64,000 nt of DNA, from positions 1 to 64,000 of the forward strand of contig NZ_JASCXN010000019.1 in assembly GCF_030010625.1 (NCBI RefSeq). Direction: 5' to 3'. Within the stretch, counting starts at the first letter, position 1; every line of letters begins with the position of its first letter. The notes under the pieces were generated by a model, which saw only the letters and a list, made by a program, of their open reading frames with translations, was not told the origin of the DNA and ran no database searches. Source of the DNA: Streptomyces sp. CC208A (GTDB taxonomy: Bacteria > Actinomycetota > Actinomycetes > Streptomycetales > Streptomycetaceae). The position numbers and the translations under genes are program-made. This document shows, one piece after another, positions 15,421 to 24,576 of the stretch.

Positions 15421-16407
15421 ATGGCGATCGGATCCGGTCTCGGCGCGCAGATCGGCATTGCGGCCGAGTCGACGTACGGCACGTACGTGGCGCCGACGCA
15501 CTTCCCCGAGTTCACGTCGCAGTCGCTGATGCTGAAGAAGACCACGGCCCAGAGCACCGGCATCGCGGCGGGGCGTCTGATGGCGCTGTCGTCGCGGCGT
15601 GTGGTGACGCAGCTGGGTGTGTCCGGCAGCCTCAGCATGGAGGTCGCCAACCGCGGCATGGGGCTGCTGCTGCAGGCGCTGATGGGGACGACGGTCACGC
15701 CGGTGCAGCAGGGCGCGACGGCGGCGTACCTTCAGACCCACAACCTCGCGGACACGTGGGACAAGAGCCTCAGCATCCAGGCGGGCATCCCGCTGACGAC
15801 CGGCACCGTCACGGACAAATCGTTCGTCGGCTGCAAGGTCGTGTCGGCGGAGTTCAGCTGTGAGGTCGGCGGCATGCTGACCGCGACGTTCGAGATCGAC
15901 GGCAAGAACGTGTCGGAGTCGGAGACTCTGGCGGTGGCCTCGTACTCGTCGATGTCGCCGTTCCACTTCGGGCAGATGGGCCTGCTGTACGGCACGTACG
16001 GTGCTGAGACCGCGCTCGACGGCGTCCGCAAGGTGTCGGTGAAGATCGAGCGTCCGCAGGACACCGACCGCTACTACGCCAACCAGTCCGCGCAGAAGGC
16101 GCAGCCGATCCTGAACGACCTGACCAAGGTCACGGCCAGCATCGAGCAGGACTACGTGGCGACCACCATCGACGACCTCCACACCTCGGATGCGGCGACG
16201 TCGCTGGTGTGGGAGTTCATCGGCCCGGAGATCGCGCCGTCCTACAACGAGACGTTCCGGATCAAGCTGCCGGCGGTGAAGGTCGACGATGCGCCGCCGA
16301 CGGTCGACGGGTACGGCGTGGTGCGGACCTCGTACAACCTGACCGGCCTGTTCGACGAGACGAACCCGGTGGCCATCGAGTACATGTCCGCGGACACCGC
16401 TCTGTAG
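15421..16407 (+). CDS. Major tail tube protein (328 aa)
   Basis: The gene starts one base after the preceding stop. The N-terminus (AIGSGLGAQIGIAAESTYGTYVAPTHFPEF) is typical of phage tail tube subunits of the Streptomyces siphovirus kind. The rest is beta-rich, as expected for a tube ring. Its position immediately before the tail chaperone pair and tape measure supports the call. It would polymerise into the tail tube around the tape measure protein. Confidence 0.88.
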   Translation: MAIGSGLGAQIGIAAESTYGTYVAPTHFPEFTSQSLMLKKTTAQSTGIAAGRLMALSSRRVVTQLGVSGSLSMEVANRGMGLLLQALMGTTVTPVQQGATAAYLQTHNLADTWDKSLSIQAGIPLTTGTVTDKSFVGCKVVSAEFSCEVGGMLTATFEIDGKNVSESETLAVASYSSMSPFHFGQMGLLYGTYGAETALDGVRKVSVKIERPQDTDRYYANQSAQKAQPILNDLTKVTASIEQDYVATTIDDLHTSDAATSLVWEFIGPEIAPSYNETFRIKLPAVKVDDAPPTVDGYGVVRTSYNLTGLFDETNPVAIEYMSADTAL

Positions 16408-16416
16408 GAGGACGCC

Positions 16417-16935
16417 ATGGCCGTCGGCAGTGTGCAGATCACCGGGACGGGCCAGTTGCTGGATCTGTCGCGTCGGCTGCGTGCTGCTGGCGGCCCGCGG
16501 CTCCAGCAGAACCTGAACCGCAGGATCCGGCGTGCGGCTGAGCCGCTGTATACCGACATGCGGCAGACGATCCTGACTCTGCCTGTCAACGCGGATGGGC
16601 GGAAGTCGGGAAGTCGTGGCGGCCCGTCGCCGACGACGCGCCCTCTGCGGGCGACGATCGCGGGGGCGGTACGGCTGAGTGTCCGGGCTGGGCGGAGTCC
16701 GGGTGCTCGGGTGTGGATCGACCGGTCCGCGCTGCCGTCGGATCTGAAGAACATGCCGTGGGCGATGAACACGGCGAACGGCCGGATCCGGCATCCGGTG
16801 TTCGGCAACAAGAAGCGCTGGGTGAACCAGTGGACCACCCCGATGTGGTGGGACAAGGTCGTTGCCCGTCATACCCCCCGGATGCGTGCCGAGGTTGAAC
16901 GGGTTCTCGGTGACGTACGCCGCACCATCACCTAG
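16417..16935 (+). CDS. HK97 gp10-like tail-component protein (172 aa)
   Basis: The N-terminal segment (QLLDLSRRLRAAGGPRLQQNLNRRIRRAAEPLYTDMR) is the helical pattern of HK97 gp10/tail-completion proteins. A strand-rich middle and aromatic residues (WVNQWTTPMWWDKV) follow. Such proteins act in head-tail joining or tail end completion. The gene is unusual in lying after the tail tube instead of before it. Confidence 0.8.
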   Translation: MAVGSVQITGTGQLLDLSRRLRAAGGPRLQQNLNRRIRRAAEPLYTDMRQTILTLPVNADGRKSGSRGGPSPTTRPLRATIAGAVRLSVRAGRSPGARVWIDRSALPSDLKNMPWAMNTANGRIRHPVFGNKKRWVNQWTTPMWWDKVVARHTPRMRAEVERVLGDVRRTIT

Positions 16936-16944
16936 GAGCAAGAG

Positions 16945-17412
16945 TTGATCATCGTGTACAGCCCGCGTGGCGGGGAGGTTCAGCGGTTCGATGCCCGGCT
17001 GCGGGTGTCGGAGACTGTGCGCGCGGCACAGACCGTGGACCGGTCGTGGCCGGACATCCGGTCCAGCCTCGACGTCGACCGCGAGTCCATGCGCGTGGTC
17101 GCGTGGGTCGTGCAGAAGCGCGACCAGCCCGACCTCCGATACGGGGACTTCGACCCCTTCGAGGACGAGCTCGCGGTCAAGCTCGACCGGGACGAGGTGA
17201 GGCGCTACGCCGAGGCCCTCGCCGGTGCGGCGTGGCTGGAGAAGGACGCCACCACCGCGTCCGTCACGGCCCGCCTGCGGGGCGTCCCGCTCATCGCGGA
17301 CGACCGCGAGCACGCCGAGCAGCTGGTCACCAGCCTGGCCGTGGCCCGCCCAAAAGACCATCCGTCCCCGGGCGAGCCGACGACCGGCCCGAGCGAGACA
17401 CCCGAGCCCTGA
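16945..17412 (+). CDS. Tail assembly chaperone, short form (gpG-like)
   Basis: TTG at 16945 has AGGAG at 16934-16938. The 155-residue, helical, acidic protein lies between the tail tube and tape measure genes, the standard position of the tail chaperone G that coats the tape measure during tail assembly. It is the zero-frame product. The last 18 residues, after the slippery site at 17349-17355, are replaced in the frameshifted form. Confidence 0.85.
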   Translation: MIIVYSPRGGEVQRFDARLRVSETVRAAQTVDRSWPDIRSSLDVDRESMRVVAWVVQKRDQPDLRYGDFDPFEDELAVKLDRDEVRRYAEALAGAAWLEKDATTASVTARLRGVPLIADDREHAEQLVTSLAVARPKDHPSPGEPTTGPSETPEP

Positions 17413-17552
17413 GGCAGGAGTATCTCGGCCTGTTCGCTCACCTCCTCCACATCCCACCGGCCGCGGTCGACGACTTGTGGGTCGACGACTTCGAGGCCCT
17501 GGTCGCCTGGATCGACCAGCAACAAGCCCAGCAGAAGACCGGAGGTGAATGA
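16945..17552 (+). CDS. Tail assembly chaperone, -1 frameshift product (gpGT-like)
   Basis: Ribosomes slipping back one base on C-CCA-AAA at 17349-17355 continue in the frame that ends at 17552. This gives about 202 residues: 137 shared with the short form, then 65 unique ones. The unique end (LRQEYLGLFAHLLHIPPAAVDDLWVDDFEALVAWIDQQQ) is helical and acidic. In lambda-like phages the T domain binds tail tube protein while G coats the tape measure. The stop overlaps the tape measure start. Confidence 0.88.
17349..17355 (+). other. Programmed -1 ribosomal frameshift site
   Basis: The heptamer CCCAAAA reads C-CCA-AAA in the chaperone frame, a canonical X-XXY-YYZ slip site. The -1 frame downstream is open to 17552 and contains a plausible protein domain. 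Confidence 0.9.
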
Positions 17553-20386
17553 CCGTGGCGTCTGAGCGGTTGACGTTCCGGCTGGAGGGCCGGGACGACC
17601 TGTCCCGGGTCCTCGGGCATGCGGGGGAGTCTGCTGAGCGGCTGCGGGCCACGATGGAGGACGCAGCCGACGGCTCCGGGCGGGCGATCCTCACCCTCAC
17701 CCAGGACGCTGACGGCCGCCTCCACGACATGGAGGGCCGGTTCGTGTCCACTGCGGACGCGGCCGCTCTGCTGGGTACCCGGGCCGGGGAGTCCGGGCGG
17801 CGCATCACCACGTGGGCGGACGCTGCCGACAGGGCCGGGGAGGCCGGGGAGGCGCTGGGCAAGGCGATCGCCACCCTCGCGCCGGCGGCGATTCCGGCCG
17901 CGGCGTCGCTGGCGCCGATCGCCCCGGCGATCCTCGGCGCGGCCGCGGCGGCGGGTGTCTTCGGGCTCGCGCTGGGCGGTCAGATCTCCGCCATGGGTGA
18001 TGCGACGGAGGCAGAGGACAAGTACAACGAGGCCGTCGAGGAGTCCGGGAAGAACTCGGCGGAGGCAGCCAAGGCACAGGACGCGTACGCCCGGCAGATG
18101 GCGAAACTGCCCGAGCCCACCAGGCGGGCGGCCGCGTCGCTGAGCGTCCTGAAGGACGAGTACGCAGACTGGTCCGACGAGCTCGCCGACTTCACCATGG
18201 AGCCGGTCATCCACGGACTGGCCACAACGCAGGCCATCCTGCCCAAGCTCACCCCCATGGTGAAGGGCTTCGCCCTGGAGCTGGACCGCACGGTCACGAT
18301 CGCGGCCGGCGGGGTCGCGTCGCCGGGGTTCGACGCGTTCATGGAGCGGATGGGCGACTTCTCCGCCGGGGTGATGGACCGGGTCAACGACAGTCTCCTC
18401 ACGTTCCTGCGGACGCTGGACACCGACGACGTCGGCAGCGGCGTGTCCGAGTTCATGGCGTGGGCGCGCGAGCAGGGGCCGACGGTGCGGGAGATCTTCG
18501 CCAACCTCGGCGAGACCCTGATCAACCTGATCGACGCGTCGGCGGACATGGGCGTCACCATGCTCGATGTCGTCGCCGCACTCACGGAGCTGCTGGCCGC
18601 GGTGCCGCCGGACCTGATCGCGACGCTGCTGCAGCTCGCGATTGCGATCAAGGCGGTGACGCTGGCGACGACGACCATCGCCGCGGCGCGGGCCGCGATC
18701 GGTGCTCTGGCCACCCAGCTGATCGCGATGCGGACGGCTGCCGCCGGGGCGCCGGGCCCGCTCGCGGCAGCGGGTGCGGCCATCAGCGCGTTGTCGCGGA
18801 CGGCGAAGATCGCGCTGCTGGGATCGGGTATCGGGATCCTCGCGGTGGTCATCGGGGAGATCGCGGCTGCGGGCGAGGACGCGCCGATCGACCTCGACAA
18901 GCTGACCCTGTCGCTGGCCAAGCTCGGCGACAGCGGCAAGCTGACCGGAGAGGCGCTGAAGCAGTTCGGCGCCGGGTTCGAGGAGCTGGACAAGCTGATC
19001 GGCGAGGTCGTCGATCCCAGCGTGGTGGAGAGCATCAACAACTGGGGTGCTGACATCACCGGCGGGTTCCTGGACGCCGGCGCGGCGACGGAGGAGTTCA
19101 CCGAGAAGGTCGACGTCATCGACAAGGCGCTCGCCCAGCTGGTGTCAGCGGGAAACGGCGACCTGGCGGCGGCGTCGCTTCAGCACATGCTCGACAGCAT
19201 GGACCCGCGGCGGGCCGACAAGCTCCGCAGCAGCCTCGACGACTACGACACCGCGTTGGAGAACGCAGTGTTCGAGCAGAAGCTGGCGGCTCAGGCGATG
19301 GGCGTGTTCGGTGCTCAGGCGCAGGAGACGCAGGAGAAGCTCGACGAGCAGAAGCGGTCGGCGGACGGGTTGCGTCAGGCGATCTTCGCCCTGAACGAGA
19401 CGAACCGGGACGCGGTCTCGGCGATGGCCGACTTCGAGGGTGCGATCGACGCGGCGACGAAGGCGATCGAGGACAACGGCCGGTCGCTGAAGTACACGAA
19501 CGGCGAGCTCGACCTCGGAAGCGACAAGGCGCGGAAGAACTTCCGGGCGCTCAACGACCTTGCGGGCAAGGCCGAGGCCGCTGCCGCAGCCGCGATCGAG
19601 CAGGGCCGGTCGCAGGCGTACGCCAACGGCATCCTCGACCGGGGCCGCGACGAGCTGATCAAGGTCGCGCGGCAGATGGGTCTGAACACGGACGAGGCCA
19701 AGAAGCTCGCCGATCAGATCCTGAGGACTCCGGACAAGACGGCCCGCCTGAAGGGTGATCTGTCGGACCTGGAGCGGAAGCTCAACACGGCCAAGGACAA
19801 GCTGAAGAAGGTCCCCGACTCGAAGAAGGCTGCTATCCGTGCGGAGATCTCCCAGCTGGAGAAGGCCATCGCGCAGGCGCGGATCAAGCTGAACTCGCTC
19901 GACGGCATGACGGTCCACACCTACATCGTCACCGAGCAGCGGATCACCCAGACCCAGACCGGCGAATCCCACCGGCAGGGCAAGGTCGGCCACTACGCCA
20001 CGGGTGGTCAGATCGGCCGTCCTGGCGGCGGCGGCATGGTGAGGGGCCCGGGTACGGGCACGTCGGACTCCATCCTCGCGTACGTATCGGCGGGCGAGTA
20101 CGTGATCCGGGCAGCGGCCGTAGACCGGTACGGCGTCGGCCTGTTCGACGCCCTCAACTCCGAGCTCGTGGGTACAGCTCGTGACCCGGGCCGTGTGCTG
20201 GCGGGGATGCCGGCGCGGCAGGTACGTCCGGGCCGGGCGGCGGCGCCGGCGACGGGGGCGACGATTACCGCGAACATCAAGATCACGGATGCCATGGACC
20301 CGGTGCGGGTCGGGCAGGAGGTGCAGCGCGTGCTGCTCCGGTTGAAGCGGACGAACGGCCGTGACGGCGATCTGGGGGTGGGCTAG
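17549..20386 (+). CDS. Tape measure protein (945 aa)
   Basis: This is the longest gene of the late operon. It encodes a helical, Ala-rich protein with several hydrophobic segments (about 105-150, 335-470) and coiled-coil stretches (about 560-800), and sets tail length while helping DNA enter the cell. The C-terminal end carries a glycine-rich part (GGGGMVRGPGTGTSDSI) that is common in tape measure proteins of actinophages. ATG at 17549 overlaps the chaperone stop. A 945-residue protein predicts a tail of about 140 nm by the usual 1.5 Angstrom per residue rule. Confidence 0.93.
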   Translation: MTVASERLTFRLEGRDDLSRVLGHAGESAERLRATMEDAADGSGRAILTLTQDADGRLHDMEGRFVSTADAAALLGTRAGESGRRITTWADAADRAGEAGEALGKAIATLAPAAIPAAASLAPIAPAILGAAAAAGVFGLALGGQISAMGDATEAEDKYNEAVEESGKNSAEAAKAQDAYARQMAKLPEPTRRAAASLSVLKDEYADWSDELADFTMEPVIHGLATTQAILPKLTPMVKGFALELDRTVTIAAGGVASPGFDAFMERMGDFSAGVMDRVNDSLLTFLRTLDTDDVGSGVSEFMAWAREQGPTVREIFANLGETLINLIDASADMGVTMLDVVAALTELLAAVPPDLIATLLQLAIAIKAVTLATTTIAAARAAIGALATQLIAMRTAAAGAPGPLAAAGAAISALSRTAKIALLGSGIGILAVVIGEIAAAGEDAPIDLDKLTLSLAKLGDSGKLTGEALKQFGAGFEELDKLIGEVVDPSVVESINNWGADITGGFLDAGAATEEFTEKVDVIDKALAQLVSAGNGDLAAASLQHMLDSMDPRRADKLRSSLDDYDTALENAVFEQKLAAQAMGVFGAQAQETQEKLDEQKRSADGLRQAIFALNETNRDAVSAMADFEGAIDAATKAIEDNGRSLKYTNGELDLGSDKARKNFRALNDLAGKAEAAAAAAIEQGRSQAYANGILDRGRDELIKVARQMGLNTDEAKKLADQILRTPDKTARLKGDLSDLERKLNTAKDKLKKVPDSKKAAIRAEISQLEKAIAQARIKLNSLDGMTVHTYIVTEQRITQTQTGESHRQGKVGHYATGGQIGRPGGGGMVRGPGTGTSDSILAYVSAGEYVIRAAAVDRYGVGLFDALNSELVGTARDPGRVLAGMPARQVRPGRAAAPATGATITANIKITDAMDPVRVGQEVQRVLLRLKRTNGRDGDLGVG

Positions 20387-22764
20387 TGACGCGGGTGACG
20401 GTGCAGGCCGGGTTCGGGTACTCAGCCGTGGACCCAGGCATCGTGTGGACGGACATCACCCAGTGGGTGGAGATCGCGGGTGGCGGCCAGATCACCATCA
20501 CCCGCGGCGCGTCGGACGAGCGTGCGGACGTCCAGACGGGGACGCTGTCGCTGGAGCTCGACAACGCCGACGGCCGGTTCACCCCGGGGTCGGCGTCGTC
20601 GCCGTACTTCCCGGACGTACGGCGCAACACCCCGATCCGGGTGATCACCACGACTCTGGTCGGGAAGAACTGGCTGACCGGCGCATCCTTCGAGAACAAC
20701 TCCCACGGCTGGGTACCGGATCCGGCCGCGCCGCCGCAGGCGTCCGCCCGGGACACCGCGCATCATCTGGCGGGCTCGTGGGCCATGAAGGTGACGTGGG
20801 CCGGGACGGGCACGGGCGGCGCGCTGCAATGCCCCCTGTACGGGCTGACGATCGGCGCCCAGTACACGGCCTCCGCCTACGTGTACGTTCCGGCCGGCAG
20901 TCCGGCGGTGGTCATCGACATCGACGGCACGCACGTGTCGGCACCGTCCACGCTGACGGACACGTTCGAGCGGCTGACGGTGACGTGGACGACGACCTCG
21001 GCGTCGGCCGCCATGCGGATCACGACCGCATCGTCCCCGCCGGCCGCAGGGACGATGGTGTGGATGGACCAGGCGCAGGTGGAGGAGGGCGCCTCGGCGA
21101 CGACATGGTCGTCGTCGGTCGCGGCGCATCACCCGCGGTTCTTCGGCATGGTCACCAGCTGGCCGATGTCGTGGGAGGGCCTGCACTCGACGGTGATGCT
21201 CACCGCGTCGGACATGCTCAAGTGGCCAAGCAGGCGCCCGGCGCTGGGGCCGATGCTGGTGGAGGAGGTCCAGAGCGACGGAGCCAAGCTGTACTACCCG
21301 CTCAGCGAGCCGGAGTCGTCGGTATCAGGCGGGGACCAGTCCGGCTTGTCGCGACCGTCGCTGACAATCCGGCAGTCCGGCGTGGGCGGCACGCTGGCAT
21401 TCGGCACGGGCGTGGGCCCGCCGTCGGACGACCTGGCCACACCGATCTTCACCCCGGCGTCCGCGACCGCAGGCAAGAGCCTGCAGTGCCTCATCGGGTA
21501 TCTGCTCACCTCAGACGGATCGACCGGAACCCCGATCCCCGGTGACCAGGTGTACGAGGCGTGGTTCGCCACCAGCACGTCCGGCCGCTGCTTCATGTAC
21601 TGGTCGGATGCCGACGCGCCCGCGTTCGAGGCCGGGATCTACTTCATGCTGGAGGCGGGCACCGGCAAGCTCCAGACCGTGGAGTTCTCCTCACTCGGCA
21701 CCACCACCCTCACCGCGGCAACGCCGAACCTGGCGGACGGGTCCGCTCACCACCTGGTGTGGGACGAGGAGTCCGGGGACGTGTGGGTGGATGGCGTGCA
21801 GTACGCCATCGGCACCGGCGCCCACACGGACATGCGGCTCCTCACCGTCGGCTCCACCGCCGGCTACTCCGGGTTCCCGGGAACGGACGGTGATCTGCAC
21901 TGGTCGGGGACGATCAGCCACGTTGCCGCCTATGTCCGCAACGGCCTTGATGGGCCGGGTCCCACGATCGCGGAGATCGTGGACCACTACGGGGCCGGGA
22001 TCAACGGGCATGCGGGTGAGCTGTCGTCGGATCGGATGTCCCGGCTGGCGGGGTACGCGCGGATCCCGTCCGTCACCTCTCAGGGCATTTTCTCGGCGGT
22101 GGCGTCTCAGGGGATCCTCGGCTCGTCGCCGCTCAGCCACATGCGGGACGTGGAGCGCACGGAGAACGGGCGCCTGTTCGCGGACCGCGCTTCGGCGGGG
22201 CTGGTGTTCCAGTCGCGGACGGTCCGCTACAACCCGGCGTCCGCGGTGACCCTGGCGTACGCCGACCTGGAAACCCCCGACGTGGTGTTCTCCGACGATG
22301 ACCAGAAGCAGGTCAACCTCGTTGAAGCGGCCCGCCCTGGCGGCGCGACGCAGCGGATCCAGGACCCCGACTCGATCGCCCGGGACGGAATCTACGAGCA
22401 GCAGCTCGACGTCCTCAAGACCTCCGACGAGGAGGTTGTGCACGCGGCTACGTGGCTGGTCATCCGGTACGCCGACCCGCAGCCGGAGATCCGGCAGCTC
22501 CCCGTCGAGGCATCGACCCTGTCGGTGGCGACGTACCGGGCGCTCCTCAACGCGGACGTCAGCAGCGTCATCACGGTGACCTCCCTCCCCGACGAGGCAC
22601 CGTCGCCGACCGTGACCGCCATGGTCGAGGGCTACGTCGAGCAAATCCGGGAAGGTCAGCACCTCATCGACTTCCACACGTCGCGCGCGGACATCGGGGC
22701 GGTGTGGGTCCTCAACGACTCCACCTACAGCGTCCTCGGCAGTACTACGCGGTTGGCTTATTGA
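20386..22764 (+). CDS. Large minor tail/baseplate protein with lectin-like insert (792 aa)
   Basis: GTG at 20386 shares its first base with the previous stop. Residues 1-100 look like a distal tail hub start. A carbohydrate-binding-module-like beta region follows (about 105-240), then a LamG/concanavalin-like jelly-roll (about 340-530, with KSLQCLIGYLL and VEFSSLGTTTL). The C-terminal 230 residues are a hub-type domain ending with VLGSTTRLAY. It probably sits at the tail tip and contacts cell-wall glycans, by inference. An HNH gene on the other strand overlaps its 3' end. Confidence 0.85.
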   Translation: MTRVTVQAGFGYSAVDPGIVWTDITQWVEIAGGGQITITRGASDERADVQTGTLSLELDNADGRFTPGSASSPYFPDVRRNTPIRVITTTLVGKNWLTGASFENNSHGWVPDPAAPPQASARDTAHHLAGSWAMKVTWAGTGTGGALQCPLYGLTIGAQYTASAYVYVPAGSPAVVIDIDGTHVSAPSTLTDTFERLTVTWTTTSASAAMRITTASSPPAAGTMVWMDQAQVEEGASATTWSSSVAAHHPRFFGMVTSWPMSWEGLHSTVMLTASDMLKWPSRRPALGPMLVEEVQSDGAKLYYPLSEPESSVSGGDQSGLSRPSLTIRQSGVGGTLAFGTGVGPPSDDLATPIFTPASATAGKSLQCLIGYLLTSDGSTGTPIPGDQVYEAWFATSTSGRCFMYWSDADAPAFEAGIYFMLEAGTGKLQTVEFSSLGTTTLTAATPNLADGSAHHLVWDEESGDVWVDGVQYAIGTGAHTDMRLLTVGSTAGYSGFPGTDGDLHWSGTISHVAAYVRNGLDGPGPTIAEIVDHYGAGINGHAGELSSDRMSRLAGYARIPSVTSQGIFSAVASQGILGSSPLSHMRDVERTENGRLFADRASAGLVFQSRTVRYNPASAVTLAYADLETPDVVFSDDDQKQVNLVEAARPGGATQRIQDPDSIARDGIYEQQLDVLKTSDEEVVHAATWLVIRYADPQPEIRQLPVEASTLSVATYRALLNADVSSVITVTSLPDEAPSPTVTAMVEGYVEQIREGQHLIDFHTSRADIGAVWVLNDSTYSVLGSTTRLAY

Positions 22765-23306
22765 TCTTCAACCTGCGGGCGCTGGCGCCGAGCCTGCATG
22801 CGAAGCCGATTGCACTCACGGCAGTTCCACCCCTTGGCATACTTCCGCCCGAACTCCGCCCTCGAATGCCCCGCAGGACAGGTTGTTTGCTCCAGCTTTG
22901 GGTGCGATACGTATCGAGCCTTCAGCTTGATCCTGTTGCACTCGGCGCACCAACGCTTGCCTCGGGAGTCGATACGCCCGTGCTGTTCGCGGGAGTGCCC
23001 TTGAGGGCACGCTTCCCTCCCCGCGTATCGAACGGCCAGCCCGCGTTCGACGTTGGCGGAGTTCGTGGCTGGTACGCAGTGATGCGGGTTGCAGCACCAT
23101 CCGTTGTCGCAGGCTATGTGATCGAGGGTCAACCCGTCCGGAATCGGGCCGACCAGCCAGGTGTAGAGCAGGCGGTAGACGTACCACGGCTTCTGCTCGA
23201 AGTTGACCTGCGGACGTCCCTCCTTGGTGTGGCTTCCCGTCCAACGCCAGCAGTCTTCCGACATGTCGACTCGGGCCATTACGGACTTGCGCGTGTTGGG
23301 GCTCAT
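22758..23306 (-). CDS. HNH endonuclease inserted in the tail operon (182 aa)
   Basis: The catalytic core LDHIACDNGWCCNPHHCVP (about residues 61-79) is an HNH motif of the phage homing type. Two later repeated zinc modules, CPxGHSR...CxxCNRxK/R, occupy residues 100-175 (CPQGH...CAECNR, then CPAGH...CRECNR). The gene runs against the surrounding tail genes and its stop overlaps the end of the tail gene. Its base composition is visibly less GC-rich than its neighbours, suggesting recent arrival. It may be a free-standing mobile endonuclease. Confidence 0.92.
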   Translation of the reverse strand: MSPNTRKSVMARVDMSEDCWRWTGSHTKEGRPQVNFEQKPWYVYRLLYTWLVGPIPDGLTLDHIACDNGWCCNPHHCVPATNSANVERGLAVRYAGREACPQGHSREQHGRIDSRGKRWCAECNRIKLKARYVSHPKLEQTTCPAGHSRAEFGRKYAKGWNCRECNRLRMQARRQRPQVEDQ

Positions 23307-23362
23307 TCATTCAGTGAATCGAGACTAGTCGTCTTTCCGTGCACATACTGAAAGGAGCGCCC

Positions 23363-23761
23363 GTGGCGATCCTCCGCGCCGAGACGTTCTACCTGCCGCC
23401 GCCTCACCTGCCAGCCGACGCGTGGGCGGGCGAGCCTCCGGCGATGCTCGCGGCCCGCTGGTGGGAGGAGCGACAGCAGCGGCGCATCCTCGTCGGCGAC
23501 GGGGTGCTGCTGGAGCCGGTATACGCCCAGATCAACCACGGCCGCTGGGTCGCCTCCTGCGCGTGCGGGTCGGCGCAGATCGTCACCCCAGCCGACCCCC
23601 GCATGTGGTGCGTGGAGTGCGGAACCGGCTGGTGGCAGCTCGTCTTCCCACCCGACCCGGCCGCCGTCGAAACCGCTCTCGACGGCCTGCCCGCCGCCGA
23701 GCAGAACTGGTGGGCCGAGACCGACCTGTCCGATCCGACCCGCCCAACCCTGGAGGTCTGA
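23363..23761 (+). CDS. Prophage protein with zinc ribbon (132 aa)
   Basis: GTG at 23363 has AAAGGAG at good spacing. The middle region contains CACG and CVECG, a four-cysteine zinc-ribbon arrangement. The flanks are acidic and Trp-rich. It lies between the HNH insertion and the fibre-like gene, so it may be a tail accessory protein or chaperone. No family is recognised. Confidence 0.78.
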   Translation: MAILRAETFYLPPPHLPADAWAGEPPAMLAARWWEERQQRRILVGDGVLLEPVYAQINHGRWVASCACGSAQIVTPADPRMWCVECGTGWWQLVFPPDPAAVETALDGLPAAEQNWWAETDLSDPTRPTLEV

Positions 23762-23764
23762 CCC

Positions 23765-24271
23765 ATGGCCCTGGCAGTACCCCGCACCTGGGTCGTCGGC
23801 GAGGTCGTGACCGCCGCGTACATGAACGCGGAGATCCGCGATCAGTGGAACGACATGATCGCCGGATGGACGGCGTACACGCCGGCGTGGACCGGCAGCA
23901 CCAGCAACCCGTCCCTCGGCAACGGGACGATCACCGGCCGGTACAAGGTCGTCGGCAAGGTCTGCACGGTCATCGTGGAGCTGGTGATGGGCACGACCAC
24001 CACGTTCGGTACCGGCTACTGGCTGCTGTCGCTGCCGTTCACCGCCGCCAACCCGGGCAGCACCAGCTCGAACTTTGCGTGGATCGGGACGGCACGAGGC
24101 CACTCGGCCACCACCTGGTACATCGGCGCCACCGCGGTCACGAAGAACGGCAGCACTATGAAGATCCACGAGGACAGTGCGGGCGCCGAGTGGTCGGCGA
24201 CCCGGCCCCACACGTGGGTCGCTGCGGCCAGCAACTACTTCCAGGCCCAGGTCACCTACGAGACCGCCTGA
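23765..24271 (+). CDS. Tail fibre/receptor-binding-like protein (168 aa)
   Basis: The N-terminal region (RTWVVGEVVTAAYMNAEIRDQWNDM) is a widespread short motif at the start of actinophage tail-tip proteins. The rest is a beta-sandwich-like stretch (WTAYTPAWTGSTSNPSLGNGTITGRYKVVG), very similar in style to phage tail proteins annotated as receptor-binding. Its position between the tail hub and the lysis genes agrees. Confidence 0.82.
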   Translation: MALAVPRTWVVGEVVTAAYMNAEIRDQWNDMIAGWTAYTPAWTGSTSNPSLGNGTITGRYKVVGKVCTVIVELVMGTTTTFGTGYWLLSLPFTAANPGSTSSNFAWIGTARGHSATTWYIGATAVTKNGSTMKIHEDSAGAEWSATRPHTWVAAASNYFQAQVTYETA

Positions 24272-24333
24272 CCCTGCCCCACCCCTGTCCGCCCCGCGCC
24301 GCTGGCCGGGGCTTCGTCATACCTGGAGGCCCC

Positions 24334-24576
24334 ATGCCCCATCCGACCCCGGCCGTCGGCCGGATCGTGCACTACGTCAGCTACGGCACACCGGGCGGCG
24401 AGTACACCTCGCAGTGCCGCGCCGCGATCATCACGGCCGTGCACGGGCCGTTCCTCGTAGACCTCGCGGTCCTGAACCCCGGGGGCATGTTCTTCAACCG
24501 CGAGGTGACCCACGGAGAGCCGCGACACGACGGCTCCTACGAGGGCGGCGCCTGGCACTGGCCGGAGCGCGTCTGA
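24334..24576 (+). CDS. Small prophage protein, probable tail accessory (80 aa)
   Basis: ATG at 24334 follows GGAGG. A VGRIVHYVSYG strand starts a small beta-rich fold common in Streptomyces phage genomes near the lysin gene. His, Trp and Tyr are frequent. The stop overlaps the lysin start. The function is unknown. Confidence 0.78.
   Translation: MPHPTPAVGRIVHYVSYGTPGGEYTSQCRAAIITAVHGPFLVDLAVLNPGGMFFNREVTHGEPRHDGSYEGGAWHWPERV

Noticed and set aside
15256..17874. An 872-residue open frame on the minus strand
   Set aside because: It lies opposite the tail genes and is Arg/Pro-rich, typical of a mirror frame in high-GC DNA.
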